Assembly (NCBI GenBank): GCA_000155695.1
Contig: DS990592.1
Location: forward strand, 3,981,820-4,045,819
Direction of reading: 5' to 3'
Origin: Verrucomicrobiia bacterium DG1235
GTDB taxonomy: Bacteria > Verrucomicrobiota > Verrucomicrobiia > Opitutales > Opitutaceae
Length of the DNA stretch: 64,000 nt
Shown here in pieces: positions 1 to 9,165 of this stretch. Each line of letters starts with the position of its first letter. Position 1 is the stretch's first letter. The translations under genes and the position numbers were made by a program. The notes under the pieces are model-generated. The model searched no databases, was not told the DNA's origin, and saw nothing but the letters and a program-made list of their open reading frames with translations.

Positions 1-2
1 GC

Positions 3-3000
3 GTGAATAACGTCTCGTGGCCTAATGCTCTTCCGCTCGCAATCAATCAGGGAGACGAAGCCAGTGTGAAACGTTTTGGGGACGTTCGACAGTTTCTCGC
101 GATGACGGATCAGGCGCGTTGGTATCGATTTGACGTCAGGCCCGGCAGCAAGGTTTCGGTGGTCTTGTCCGAGCTTCCTGCTGATTATGATATTGTCGTT
201 TACCGAGATATAAACGCCGAGTACGAGCGCTTGCTCAAGCTCTTCAATTCGTCTGATCCCGAGGAGCAAAAGTTAGCTCTGCTCGGAGTGGAGTTCGCTC
301 CGGAATCGTTCAGTCCCGAAAGTTTCTCACCCGAATCGTTTAGTCCGGAAAGCTTCTCACCCGAGTCCTTTAGCCCAGAGAGTTTCTCTCCTGAAAGTTT
401 TTCCCCTGAGAGCTTTTCACCCGAATCGTTCAGTCCCGAGAGCTTCTCTCCGGAGTCGTTCAGTCCCGAGAGTTTTTCACCTGAAAGCTTTTCCCCAGAA
501 TCGTTCAGTCCCGAGAGTTTTTCGCCGGAGTCGTTCTCGCCGGAATCGTTCAGTCCTGAGAGCTTTTCGCCTGAATCGTTTAGTCCTGAGAGCTTCTCAC
601 CGGAGTCTTTCTCCGCTGCCCAGGTAACGAGCATGATTGGCTTTTCGGCGTTCTCGGGCTTGGCGAGCGAGGGCGTGTCGATCAACACCTTTACGCATAG
701 CGGCGAGTTCTACGTTCGCGTACGTGGTTCGAATGGAGCTTTCAGCTTGGATGCCCCGTTCAAGCTAACGGTTGTGATCGAGTCCGAGCTTTGCGAGGGA
801 ATCGTGGGTAGCAGTGAGCTGGGCGATGCTTCGCTCCCTGTGCCGGCCGCGAATGATTTTGAAACGGTTATCGTTTGGGATTCGCTGAGGACTCCAGGCG
901 AAGCGGATCTTGAGGAGAAGCTGCAAGCGTTTGCTGATCGTCCGGATGTGAACGGCGTGGTCGTTGACGTCTCGGAAGAAGACAGGGTTTTTAATGCGAA
1001 CGTGCAGGCGGATCTCAATCCCACTTGTCCCTACGCTAAGAACATCGTGGCTGAGGAGATCAAAGCGATAATAGATAGCTGGCGGGTGAAGAGCTCTCGA
1101 CTCAAGTATGTGGTGCTCGTAGGCAGCGATGATGCGATTCCGTTTTTCCGCATGTCGGACGAGGCGTTTCTGGCGAACGAGGCAAACTACATACCGCCGG
1201 TAAGGGACAGCACGCATTCGCAGTCGAGCCTGCGCTTTGGCCAGATTTTGACGCAGGATCCTTATGGAGCCGCTTGCGAGCTGAATCTTGTAACGGGCGT
1301 CTTTCCTTATCCTGAATTGGCGGTGGGTCGACTTGTCGAGACTGCGGAGGAGATTGTTTCTCAACTCGATAATTTCTCTGCGAGCAATGGTATTCTAAAT
1401 CCCACTACGGGGCTTGTGACTGGCTATGATTTCTTGGACGATGCCGCGCTCGAGATTCTCGTCGAATTCGAGGAGGCGCTTGGAGCTCCTGTCGATTCGC
1501 TGATTGCGGACGCCAGTCTCTCGCCAGACGAGGGGTGGACAGCGACTCAATTGTCCGAATTGCTTTTTGGCTCGCGGCACGACCTGATTTTCCTCGCGGG
1601 CCACTTCAGCACTGGAAGCGCGCTGGCGGCGGATTATCAAACGCGTTTGACCGCTGCTCAAGTGGTAGACTCTGGAGCGGATTTTCTGAACAGTCTGATC
1701 TTTAGCGTGGGTTGTCATGCTGGATACAATACAGTCGATGGGCACGCGATCGAAGGGATCACGAATCAGCCCGACTGGGCGCAGGCCTTCGGGCGCTTGG
1801 GGGCGACGCTAATCGCTGGAACAGGCTACCAGTATGGTGACACGGAGTTTGTCGAATACAGCGAGCGGCTTTATCTCGAGTTTGCGAGGCAGTTGCGTAC
1901 GGGAGCTGGGTCCGTATCGGTTGGCGAAGCGTTGAACAAAGCCAAGCGTAAGTACCTTGCGGAGACGCCATTGATGCGTGGCATTCACGAGAAGTCGCTT
2001 CTGCAGGCGACCTTGTTTGGATTCCCCATGCTTCAAGTGGATGTGCCTAGCGAACGTCTTGAAGATGAGTCAAGTGTACCTGATCTGGGAGTTGTACCAG
2101 TTTTAGTGCCACGCTATTCGGTCGATTTCCCCGGTTCTGGACATGCGCTTGGGCTGGAGACGGCAGGCATTAGCATCACGCCGGAACTGACGCCAAAGGA
2201 GCTCGCTCTCGATGTAGTAGGCAAGCCAGGCGAAACTGTTACGGCGCGTTGGTACGCTGGTAAGGATGGAGTGGTGAGCAACCCTGTGGAGCCGGTGCGT
2301 CCATTGGAAATATTTGGAGTATCGGTGGATGACACGCTTCTGCGCGGAGTCGGGTTTCGCGGTGGACGTTTTATGGATAGCCCGAATTTTCTACCGCTTA
2401 CGGGAGCTCCCGCGACGGAAATTCGCGGAGTGTATGGGAGCTTTTTCTCGGAGGTATATTATCCGATACAACCCTATAGCGTGAACTATTTGGGAGCGGT
2501 TTGCGGAGAGGAGCAAGGTGAGATCCTAAATGTATATCCGTCGCAATATCTTGCTAACAAGAACGGCGTTCTCGGGGGTACTTTGCGCAAGTATGATGGG
2601 ATGGATTTCCGTTTGTATTATAATAACAACAGGGAAGTTTGGGCTAATACTCACGAAGGTGAAAGCTATAATGTAATTCCCGCGTTGGCGCCGGCTCCGT
2701 CTATTGCCAAGGTGCTATCGTCCCTTAGCGAAGATGGCGCGTCGGTAGAGTTTAACATTAAGGTATTGGGAGTGCCGGCGGCTGGCATTCACGAGGCTTG
2801 GATCACATATATGTTTGCCGATCCGAGCAATTCAAACGGAGAGTGGGTTTCGCTCGATCTGTCGCAGGATAGTGAGGATTCCACCCATTGGACAGCGATC
2901 CTACCGCTAAACGGAGCTGCCCCTGAGAGTCTCCGCTTCATGGTGCAGGCTGTATCCGGAACAGGATTGGTGTCGCTTCGTACGAACTACGGGCACTACT

Positions 3001-4607
3001 TTTCCGTAGAGGTCGAAAGTACGGCCACGCGAACGCCGACGACGCTCAGCTTTCTCAGTTCGACACCTGAAAGCGGAGCTTATGGAGATACGATATCGGT
3101 CGCGACGGTATTGAAAGATCACGAAGGCAATCCGCTTGCCGAGCGTTCGGTGGGACTGCGAGTCGGGACTTCAAAGTCACTCGGTATGACTGATGAATTG
3201 GGACAGGTGAGCTTTACCTTGGACCTGACAACTCGGCCGACCACGGGTCTTATATTGCAAGCTTACTTCGAGGGCGATGTGGATCACCTGGCGAGCTCGG
3301 CTGAGGCGAATGTAGATGTTTTAAAACAGTCGACGACGCTCAGCTTCATCAATCCGCCGCGGGTATCTGAACCCGTATTAGGTTCGGGGATTGTGGTAAG
3401 TTTGGTAGATGGAGCAGGCACGCCACTTAAAGAAAGAACGGTATTCTTCCTGGTCGACTATGGATCCTCTAAAATGGGTCATTCGGTGATTACGGATCTG
3501 TCCGGTCGAGCCGACTTGGCCGAGGTCTTACTGCCTTTTGGCGAGGCGACTATTTCCGCTTATTTTAATGATATAGTACTGCCGAGTGGAGAAACGGTTT
3601 TCATTGCGGATGAATTGTACGAGCCTGCGACTCCGGTGAGTATTCGAGTTTTGATTACAGAGCCAGTGGAAACGGGAGGGCTCTTTTTCGATCCTAAGAG
3701 CGTGGATGTTAATTATCGGTCGGGCTCGTTGGCGTATCGGAATGCTAAGATTCAGGGAGGGTTGATTTTCGAAGTGCCACTATCGCCAGCGGAGATCGTC
3801 GCCGCATCGTCGAACTCCGGTTTCGTTTCCGCCTCGTTTGAGGCAAAGCTAGCGGGCGAGGTCATAGCCTCGGAGTCATTGCTTCTCAAAACATCGGGCA
3901 AGGATGATCAGGTTTGGAGCGCGAATAGCCACTTTCAAAATGGCGTATCTTCCATCTGGATACGTTGGACTGATGAGGCTCGTTTTGACACGTCGCTGAG
4001 CGAGCGTTCAGGACCGAGAGTTTCGACCTTCTATATGAGCAAGCAACGAACTGGGTACAGGTTCTATCCTCAGCCAAATGGTGGAAGCTATGTAACTCAC
4101 ATCCCCAACGGCGGTCCAAGCATCGTGGTCAAGGATGGCAAGGTCGATCTTGGCAGCAGTACGGGCCTTAGGCCGGGTAGTTTTTTCTTGTACGGAGACG
4201 TGCTGAGTTTCGTGGTCAGGGCTGAGTTGAAGGAGGGGATGGAATTTGTCACTGTCTTCGACGATTCCACTCTGCCGGACTTTACTGTAGAGGTGGTAGA
4301 GGGAGTGAATCTTCTGACGAAGACAGGTAACATAATCGTGCGGCTCGGCGCGGATGGCTCTTTTGCGGAGCCGCTCTCGGACGATCCTTCCAATCGACTC
4401 GAATGTCGCCTAGTCTTGGGTGAAAGTGAAGGCTCTCGGATTACTTCAATTTTTGGGATTGGGGATGGTCCCGGATTGGAACCCTGGACACGTGAAAAAC
4501 CAAATAACAAGCAGTATCGGAGGAGTTCGCATTCGCGAAGGTACGATGACGGAAATGGTCGATACTTTAAAATGAACGATGCCGAGAAGTTGATTCTTAG
4601 CAAATAG
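3..4607 (+). CDS. C25 (gingipain-like) cysteine peptidase with PESFS repeat, 5' partial
   Basis: The frame is open from the first complete codon and the product (1534 residues here) has no signal peptide, so the gene almost certainly starts upstream; the GTG at position 3 is only the first possible codon. Residues about 20-70 and 215-255 look like two halves of a PPC (pre-peptidase C-terminal) beta domain, with 21 PESFS repeats (residues 100-204) between them. The peptidase part has the clan CD dyad: H534 in AGHFS and C571 in VGCHAG, with the flanking AVGRL and GFPMLQVD segments usual in C25 peptidases. Two Ig-like (Big-type) domains begin near residues 1010 and 1109. The C-terminal 40 residues are basic and show no PEP-CTERM or type IX sorting motif. 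It is likely secreted or on the surface. The substrate is unknown. The family call is firm, the role is inferred. Confidence 0.8.
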   Translation: MNNVSWPNALPLAINQGDEASVKRFGDVRQFLAMTDQARWYRFDVRPGSKVSVVLSELPADYDIVVYRDINAEYERLLKLFNSSDPEEQKLALLGVEFAPESFSPESFSPESFSPESFSPESFSPESFSPESFSPESFSPESFSPESFSPESFSPESFSPESFSPESFSPESFSPESFSPESFSPESFSPESFSPESFSPESFSAAQVTSMIGFSAFSGLASEGVSINTFTHSGEFYVRVRGSNGAFSLDAPFKLTVVIESELCEGIVGSSELGDASLPVPAANDFETVIVWDSLRTPGEADLEEKLQAFADRPDVNGVVVDVSEEDRVFNANVQADLNPTCPYAKNIVAEEIKAIIDSWRVKSSRLKYVVLVGSDDAIPFFRMSDEAFLANEANYIPPVRDSTHSQSSLRFGQILTQDPYGAACELNLVTGVFPYPELAVGRLVETAEEIVSQLDNFSASNGILNPTTGLVTGYDFLDDAALEILVEFEEALGAPVDSLIADASLSPDEGWTATQLSELLFGSRHDLIFLAGHFSTGSALAADYQTRLTAAQVVDSGADFLNSLIFSVGCHAGYNTVDGHAIEGITNQPDWAQAFGRLGATLIAGTGYQYGDTEFVEYSERLYLEFARQLRTGAGSVSVGEALNKAKRKYLAETPLMRGIHEKSLLQATLFGFPMLQVDVPSERLEDESSVPDLGVVPVLVPRYSVDFPGSGHALGLETAGISITPELTPKELALDVVGKPGETVTARWYAGKDGVVSNPVEPVRPLEIFGVSVDDTLLRGVGFRGGRFMDSPNFLPLTGAPATEIRGVYGSFFSEVYYPIQPYSVNYLGAVCGEEQGEILNVYPSQYLANKNGVLGGTLRKYDGMDFRLYYNNNREVWANTHEGESYNVIPALAPAPSIAKVLSSLSEDGASVEFNIKVLGVPAAGIHEAWITYMFADPSNSNGEWVSLDLSQDSEDSTHWTAILPLNGAAPESLRFMVQAVSGTGLVSLRTNYGHYFSVEVESTATRTPTTLSFLSSTPESGAYGDTISVATVLKDHEGNPLAERSVGLRVGTSKSLGMTDELGQVSFTLDLTTRPTTGLILQAYFEGDVDHLASSAEANVDVLKQSTTLSFINPPRVSEPVLGSGIVVSLVDGAGTPLKERTVFFLVDYGSSKMGHSVITDLSGRADLAEVLLPFGEATISAYFNDIVLPSGETVFIADELYEPATPVSIRVLITEPVETGGLFFDPKSVDVNYRSGSLAYRNAKIQGGLIFEVPLSPAEIVAASSNSGFVSASFEAKLAGEVIASESLLLKTSGKDDQVWSANSHFQNGVSSIWIRWTDEARFDTSLSERSGPRVSTFYMSKQRTGYRFYPQPNGGSYVTHIPNGGPSIVVKDGKVDLGSSTGLRPGSFFLYGDVLSFVVRAELKEGMEFVTVFDDSTLPDFTVEVVEGVNLLTKTGNIIVRLGADGSFAEPLSDDPSNRLECRLVLGESEGSRITSIFGIGDGPGLEPWTREKPNNKQYRRSSHSRRYDDGNGRYFKMNDAEKLILSK
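300..614 (+). repeat. 21 tandem 15-bp units encoding PESFS
   Basis: The 315 bases encode exactly 21 copies of Pro-Glu-Ser-Phe-Ser with no amino acid change. At DNA level the units differ by synonymous codons: four proline codons, both glutamate and both phenylalanine codons, and both TCN and AGY serines. In 19 of 21 units the two serines of one unit use opposite codon classes (TCN then AGY, or AGY then TCN); the exceptions are units 16 and 21. The tract lies in the loop of the split PPC domain. Confidence 0.95.
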
Positions 4608-4757
4608 GCAGGAATTTTCCGAATCTGTGTAGTCTTAATATCATTACCAATCGAATTGTGAATTGACCCGTCAATAATGTTCACGCTTAACTTTATAAAT
4701 TGCATTCGCGGAGGCGTTTGCTTTTGAGCTAAATCTTTCTACCGCTGCAATCGCCTT

Positions 4758-5114
4758 ATGCTTACCCTTTTCGAGCAAGCTCTTGTCGTTCACCTTATAG
4801 GTGACTGGATTCTACAGAATGATTGGATGTCCGAGAACAAGCCCAATCTAAAGCATCCGGCGGCTTGGATTCATGGTTTAATACATTTTGTATTGATTAC
4901 GATTGTCCTCGGATGGGTTGCTGGATTGGCGCTTGGTTTTTTGCATATGATGATTGATACGCGTCGCCCGTTTCTCTGGTGGCGAAAGGTTTTCCGAATG
5001 ACGAGCGCAGGCGAGACTGCAACTCATGTGGCGATATGGACTGACCAAGTACTTCACGTGCTATGTCTTGCCATGTGGATACAGTTTGTCGCGCCTCTTA
5101 ATCTCGGTTTGTAG
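4758..5114 (+). CDS. DUF3307 family membrane protein
   Basis: This 118-residue protein begins with the DUF3307 signature: H12 and D16 in HLIGDW, Q20, and W23 ahead of K28, followed by HGLIH (residues 39-43) and a second LHMMID motif. Two to three hydrophobic helices (about 40-63 and 93-112) place it in the inner membrane. The conserved His/Asp pattern suggests metal or substrate binding, but the family has no assigned function that I can name. It lies 150 bases after the giant peptidase gene and 36 bases before the cNMP-binding gene on the same strand, so it may be cotranscribed with the latter. The gap upstream holds a short inverted repeat (ATTGAC, 2 bases, GTCAAT at 4662-4675) of unknown role. 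Confidence 0.7.
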   Translation: MLTLFEQALVVHLIGDWILQNDWMSENKPNLKHPAAWIHGLIHFVLITIVLGWVAGLALGFLHMMIDTRRPFLWWRKVFRMTSAGETATHVAIWTDQVLHVLCLAMWIQFVAPLNLGL

Positions 5115-5150
5115 TTTCCAACAATAGTATAAAATTCAAACACAACTTCC

Positions 5151-5534
5151 ATGAACGCACCGATTAAGTTCAATATATTAAAGCATGCGGGAGAGCCTAC
5201 TCCTTTCAGCAAAGGCAGTGTCATCTTTAAGAAGGGGGATGCCGGAGAGAGCATGTATCTGGTTTCGTCCGGCAAGGTTGACATCGTGGCCGATGGCAAT
5301 GTGGTCGAAACTCTTACTGACGGGGACATCTTTGGCGAGATGGCGTTGATCGATCATCAGGTCCGGAGCGCGGATGCGGTCGCCAACACGGACTGCGGCG
5401 TTATCTGCATCGATGAGCGTCGTTTCCTTTTCATGACAGAGAACACCCCTCAATTCGCATTGCAGATGATGCGTTTGGTGGCGGCTCGTCTTCGTGATCG
5501 CATGGCGGATTTAGAGCAAATGCAGTCGAGCTAG
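5151..5534 (+). CDS. Stand-alone cyclic nucleotide-binding domain protein
   Basis: The 127 residues are a single cNMP-binding beta-roll of the Crp type. The phosphate-binding cassette is visible as GDIFGEMAL (residues 58-66) with E63 and the conserved R72-S73 that contact the cyclic phosphate and ribose. A short C-terminal helix follows (residues 103-124), but there is no helix-turn-helix, so it is not a DNA-binding Crp homologue. It may bind cAMP or cGMP and act through a protein partner. The glutaminase gene 124 bases downstream ends in a second domain of the same family, which makes a shared signal plausible. That link is inference. Confidence 0.85.
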   Translation: MNAPIKFNILKHAGEPTPFSKGSVIFKKGDAGESMYLVSSGKVDIVADGNVVETLTDGDIFGEMALIDHQVRSADAVANTDCGVICIDERRFLFMTENTPQFALQMMRLVAARLRDRMADLEQMQSS

Positions 5535-5616
5535 GCTTCGTGATCAAGCGGCTTGAGCCTGTCCTTGCCTATTGGATCGAACGCCGCGCGTAGTTTATGC
5601 TTACGCAGCGAAGGCT

Positions 5617-5634
5617 TCGGCATGCTTTTTGCAT
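5617..5634 (+). promoter_or_regulatory. Candidate sigma-54 (-24/-12) promoter of the glutaminase gene
   Basis: GGCATG, four bases, then TTGCAT gives GG and GC dinucleotides with the exact 10-base spacing of the sigma-54 consensus (GGCACG-N4-TTGCW). It ends 24 bases before the preferred ATG at 5659. Sigma-54 control would fit a nitrogen-metabolism gene. No enhancer site was recognised, so confidence is low. Confidence 0.35.
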
Positions 5635-5658
5635 GGCCGTCACCTATTTGTAACCCCA

Positions 5659-7491
5659 ATGAACTCCTTCACTTCTTCCTTTAATAGTATTCGTGAACTT
5701 GTAATCGAAGTTTTCGAGAAACACCGCCATTTGACCGATGGAAAGGTTGCCGACTACATTCCGGAGTTGATGCGAGCCGATCCGGACTGGTTTGGCATAG
5801 CGATCACTACGGTCGATGGGCGCCAGTATTTGGTTGGGGACTCTTCTGTAGAGTTCACGATTCAGTCGATATCTAAGCCTTTTATCTATGGCCTTGCCTT
5901 GGATGCGGTTGGTTTGGAAGGCGTTCGAAAGCGGATCGATGTGGAGCCTTCGGGGGAGGCGTTTAACTCGATCAGCTTGAAGCCGAGCACTGGACAGCCT
6001 CGTAATCCGATGATAAACGCGGGGGCGATCGCGGCGACGGGTATGATATCGGCAAGCAGTGTCGAGGAGCGTTTCGGGTTTATTCGGGATCGGTTCAGCG
6101 CCTTTGCGGGAAAGCAGCTGGGATTTGACGAATCGGTCTACAAATCCGAGAGCGATACTGGTTTTCGTAATCGTGCGATCGGGAACTTGCTGAGAAATTT
6201 CGACATTCTTGAAGGCGAGGTAGATCCGGTCCTTGAGGCGTATTTCATGCAGTGCGCTTTGCTTGTCGATAGTCAGGCCCTGTCCGTTATGGGGGCGACT
6301 TTGGCGAACGGGGGCGTGAATCCGATCACTGGCAATCGCGTGCTTTCGGCGTCGTCCGTGGAGAAGGTGATTAGCGTGATGAGCACCTGTGGCATGTACG
6401 ACTACTCGGGAAACTGGGCCTTCGAGGTGGGAATCCCGGCCAAGAGCGGAGTGGGCGGGGGCATCATTGGCGTATTGCCTGGCCAATTGAGCGTCGCGGT
6501 TTTTTCGCCTTTGCTAGACGAGAATTTCAATAGCGTCAGAGGAATCGCGACCTTTCGTGATTTGTCTGCCAACTTTGGGCTGCATCTTTTTAATCGGCCC
6601 TCGCTCACGAATTATGTGATTCGGCGCAGCTACACGTTGGCGGAGTTTCAATCGAGTCGCTTCCGGCCTTTGGAGTCGCAGGATATCCTGCATCAGGAAG
6701 GGCATCGGGTGCGTATTTTCGAGTTGCAGGGAGATCTTTATTTCGGGGCTGCGGAGCGCTTGATTCATGCCTACTTGCAGGTGATCGACGATACGGATCG
6801 GGTGCTTATCGATTTGAGTCGAATTGGAAGTATCGATGATGCCACTCGCGGGGTGATGTTTCGCTTTGCCAAACAGGCGTTCGATAAGGGGAAGCGAATT
6901 GTCCTAGTGGATCCAGGACAGATATTTTCCGATAAGGAGCGCAAGAGTTTGGTGCCGATGGTATTTGTATATAACGATTGTGATGAAGCTCTGGAAGATG
7001 CGGAGGAGAATCTTCTCGCCCAGTTCGACGCTCGTTTTGCGGCAGGCGCCCGTGTGGATTTGGCGGATATGGATCTTCTCCAAGGGGTGTCTAGTGCCGC
7101 GATTGCTACGCTAAGAGAAAAGTCTGTGGAGAGTTCCTTTACCTCGGGCGACCGTATTATCAAAAACGGGGATGCGCCCGATGAATTGTTTTTCCTGGCT
7201 CGGGGAATCGTGGGAGTGAATCTCTCTGGAGGGGATGCGAAGGTTGCCAAGCAAGTGTCCAGTTTTTGTGCGGGAATGAGCTTTGGAGAGTTGGGTTTTT
7301 TGCATGGAGAAGTTCGCACCGCAGACGTAGTGGCGGTGACGGATGTCGAGGTCATCAGCCTGAGCCGAAAGTGCTTGGAAGAGTTCAGAAGCAATCACCC
7401 GCTGGACTACGGCGAAATTTTGAGGAACGTAATCCTATCGATGTCGCAGCGGCTTGTTAGGGCGAACCGCGAGGTGGCGGCGCTGCGTTAA
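5659..7491 (+). CDS. glsA: Glutaminase A fused to STAS and cyclic nucleotide-binding domains
   Basis: The enzyme hydrolyses L-glutamine to glutamate and ammonia. The N-terminal 305 residues are a serine-type glutaminase of the beta-lactamase-like fold, with the S70-I-S-K73 motif supplying nucleophile and general base and NPMINAGAI downstream. Around residues 345-440 lies a STAS domain (strand VLIDLSRIGSIDD), and the C terminus (about 480-600) is a cNMP-binding roll with E544 and R553 in its phosphate cassette. Total is 610 residues against about 310 for the plain enzyme. The ATG at 5659 is preferred over an upstream in-frame TTG at 5572, since the extra 29 residues resemble no family member. 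The regulatory tail suggests control by a cyclic nucleotide and by protein contacts. This is inference from domains. Confidence 0.9.
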   Translation: MNSFTSSFNSIRELVIEVFEKHRHLTDGKVADYIPELMRADPDWFGIAITTVDGRQYLVGDSSVEFTIQSISKPFIYGLALDAVGLEGVRKRIDVEPSGEAFNSISLKPSTGQPRNPMINAGAIAATGMISASSVEERFGFIRDRFSAFAGKQLGFDESVYKSESDTGFRNRAIGNLLRNFDILEGEVDPVLEAYFMQCALLVDSQALSVMGATLANGGVNPITGNRVLSASSVEKVISVMSTCGMYDYSGNWAFEVGIPAKSGVGGGIIGVLPGQLSVAVFSPLLDENFNSVRGIATFRDLSANFGLHLFNRPSLTNYVIRRSYTLAEFQSSRFRPLESQDILHQEGHRVRIFELQGDLYFGAAERLIHAYLQVIDDTDRVLIDLSRIGSIDDATRGVMFRFAKQAFDKGKRIVLVDPGQIFSDKERKSLVPMVFVYNDCDEALEDAEENLLAQFDARFAAGARVDLADMDLLQGVSSAAIATLREKSVESSFTSGDRIIKNGDAPDELFFLARGIVGVNLSGGDAKVAKQVSSFCAGMSFGELGFLHGEVRTADVVAVTDVEVISLSRKCLEEFRSNHPLDYGEILRNVILSMSQRLVRANREVAALR

Positions 7492-7590
7492 GCAGGGTCG
7501 ATTTTGAGATTCTCGAAATAAAACCGTCTGGTGATCGTTCTCATGAGGTAGGAGCTAAGCCATCTTTAACTGGGAGAGGTAACACCGACT

Positions 7591-8550
7591 ATGCAGATAC
7601 GAATTCGGAAAGACTGGGAAATCGGAGAAAAGGAGGCAACGAGCGAGGTGGACTATTTCAATCGGCGGCGGTTCTTGAAGGCGGCGGGTTTGAGCGCTGG
7701 GGCGCTGCTGGGAGGTTCGGTCTTGAACGGGGCGACAGGTGGGTTTCCTTCGCGGGCGAATGCGCTTTTCGCAGGGAAGGGGCTTGAGCAGACGCCTTAC
7801 GATCTGGTGACCGGGTATAACAATTTCTACGAGTTTTCGTATGACAAGAGCGGTCCGGCGAAGCTGGCGAACAAGGGCTGGAAAACGGAGCCGTGGATGC
7901 TGGAGGTGGGCGGTCTGGTAGACGCTCCCTTCAAAATGGACGTGAACGAGCTGATCAAGAAGCTCGGCGGAATTGAGCAGCGGGTGTATCGTTTTCGCTG
8001 TGTTGAGGCGTGGTCGATGGTGATTCCTTGGGATGGGTTCGAGTTGAGCAAGCTGATCAAGCTGGCGAGTCCGAAGAGCGAGGCGAAGTACGTGACATTT
8101 ACGACCTTTCTCGATCCCGAGTCGGCTCCCGGGCAAAAGGGCGGTTCAATTGATTGGCCCTATGTCGAGGGGCTGACGATAGAGGAGGCGAATAACGAGC
8201 TGTCGTTTTTGGCGACAGGGATTTTCGGGAAGCCGATTCCGAATCAGAACGGCGCTCCGATACGCCTCGTGGTTCCGTGGAAGTACGGGTTTAAGAGCAT
8301 CAAGTCGATTGTGCGAATCGACTTCGTGAAAGAGCGTCCGCTGAATACTTGGCAAGCTTTACAGCCCCGCGAGTATGGGTTCTACGCCAATGTGAATCCG
8401 GAGGTCGATCATCCTCGTTGGTCGCAGGCGACGGAGAGAATCATCGGAGGCGGCTTTTTTAGCGGGCGCAAGGATACGCTAATGTTTAACGGCTACAGCG
8501 ATCAGGTGGCTGGCATGTACAAGGGACTGAATCTGCGGCGAAATTTCTAG
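7591..8550 (+). CDS. msrP: Protein-methionine-sulfoxide reductase catalytic subunit MsrP
   Basis: MsrP is a periplasmic molybdopterin enzyme that reduces methionine sulfoxide in envelope proteins, with electrons from the membrane subunit MsrQ. The Tat signal is clear: R25-R26-R-F-L-K30 followed by an Ala/Gly-rich hydrophobic stretch. The molybdenum ligand is C137 in RFRCVEAW, and the length of 319 residues is typical. A good ribosome site (GGGAGAGG) stands 10 bases before the ATG. The stop codon is 4 bases from the ATG of msrQ, so the pair is an operon. Confidence 0.95.
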   Translation: MQIRIRKDWEIGEKEATSEVDYFNRRRFLKAAGLSAGALLGGSVLNGATGGFPSRANALFAGKGLEQTPYDLVTGYNNFYEFSYDKSGPAKLANKGWKTEPWMLEVGGLVDAPFKMDVNELIKKLGGIEQRVYRFRCVEAWSMVIPWDGFELSKLIKLASPKSEAKYVTFTTFLDPESAPGQKGGSIDWPYVEGLTIEEANNELSFLATGIFGKPIPNQNGAPIRLVVPWKYGFKSIKSIVRIDFVKERPLNTWQALQPREYGFYANVNPEVDHPRWSQATERIIGGGFFSGRKDTLMFNGYSDQVAGMYKGLNLRRNF

Positions 8551-8554
8551 GGTG

Positions 8555-9163
8555 ATGGGAAGCTGGTCCCGATTTTTGAGAAGCCCGTGGGTCTTGTACT
8601 TGGGCTTGTGCAGTCCTTTGCTGCTTGTATTCATTCCAATAATACAGGGAGAAGTGGAATACTACGCGGATCCGGCGAAGTACTTGCTCGAGTTTTTTGG
8701 CAAGGCGGCAGTGATTTTGTTTATCCTTACGATGGCGGTAACGCCATTGCGGCAGTTGTTTCCTAAGGCGGAATTTACGAAGGCGTTGGCTTATCGACGT
8801 AGGCAAATTGGGGTGAGCGTATTCGTTTACGCGCTACTGCATTTCTTGCTGTACTTGCCGTATGTGGGTAGTGTGTCCGCGTTTGTGGAAGATTGGGATA
8901 AGTTGTTTATATTATCGGGGCTTTTAGCTTTGGCGCTTCTGATGGTATTGGCCGGAACGAGTAATAACCGGTCGGTTCGGCGTTTGGGCGGGAAAGGTTG
9001 GAAGCGGCTTCATAAGCTCGCATATGTGATTTTGGCTTTGATCATTTATCATCAAGCGGCCCAGGAGAAAACTGGGTTCCGCGAGACCTTGGTTTATTTT
9101 TCGATTCTATTCGTTTTGGAGGTGATACGCCTCTTTCGATATTTCAAGAGGCGTTCTGCTTGA
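8555..9163 (+). CDS. msrQ: Heme-binding membrane subunit MsrQ
   Basis: MsrQ is the inner-membrane b-type cytochrome that passes electrons from the quinone pool or a flavin reductase to MsrP. The 202-residue product has six hydrophobic segments of the ferric-reductase-like fold, including FVYALLHFLLYLPY and HKLAYVILALIIYH, whose histidines are the expected heme ligands. It directly follows msrP. A GTG at 8552 adds one residue and is an alternative start. Its stop lies 2 bases from the end of the convergent hydrolase gene at 9166, so the two transcripts meet with no intergenic space. Confidence 0.92.
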   Translation: MGSWSRFLRSPWVLYLGLCSPLLLVFIPIIQGEVEYYADPAKYLLEFFGKAAVILFILTMAVTPLRQLFPKAEFTKALAYRRRQIGVSVFVYALLHFLLYLPYVGSVSAFVEDWDKLFILSGLLALALLMVLAGTSNNRSVRRLGGKGWKRLHKLAYVILALIIYHQAAQEKTGFRETLVYFSILFVLEVIRLFRYFKRRSA

Positions 9164-9165
9164 TG

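Noticed and set aside
200-688. Minus-strand open frame with repeated SGEKLSGLN peptides
   Set aside because: It is the reverse complement of the PESFS tract. The plus frame is invariant at protein level while this one varies, so only the plus frame is coding.
4700-4730. Terminator after the giant peptidase gene
   Set aside because: The stem GCA..CGC/GCG..TGC has an internal two-base mismatch and only four T residues after it.
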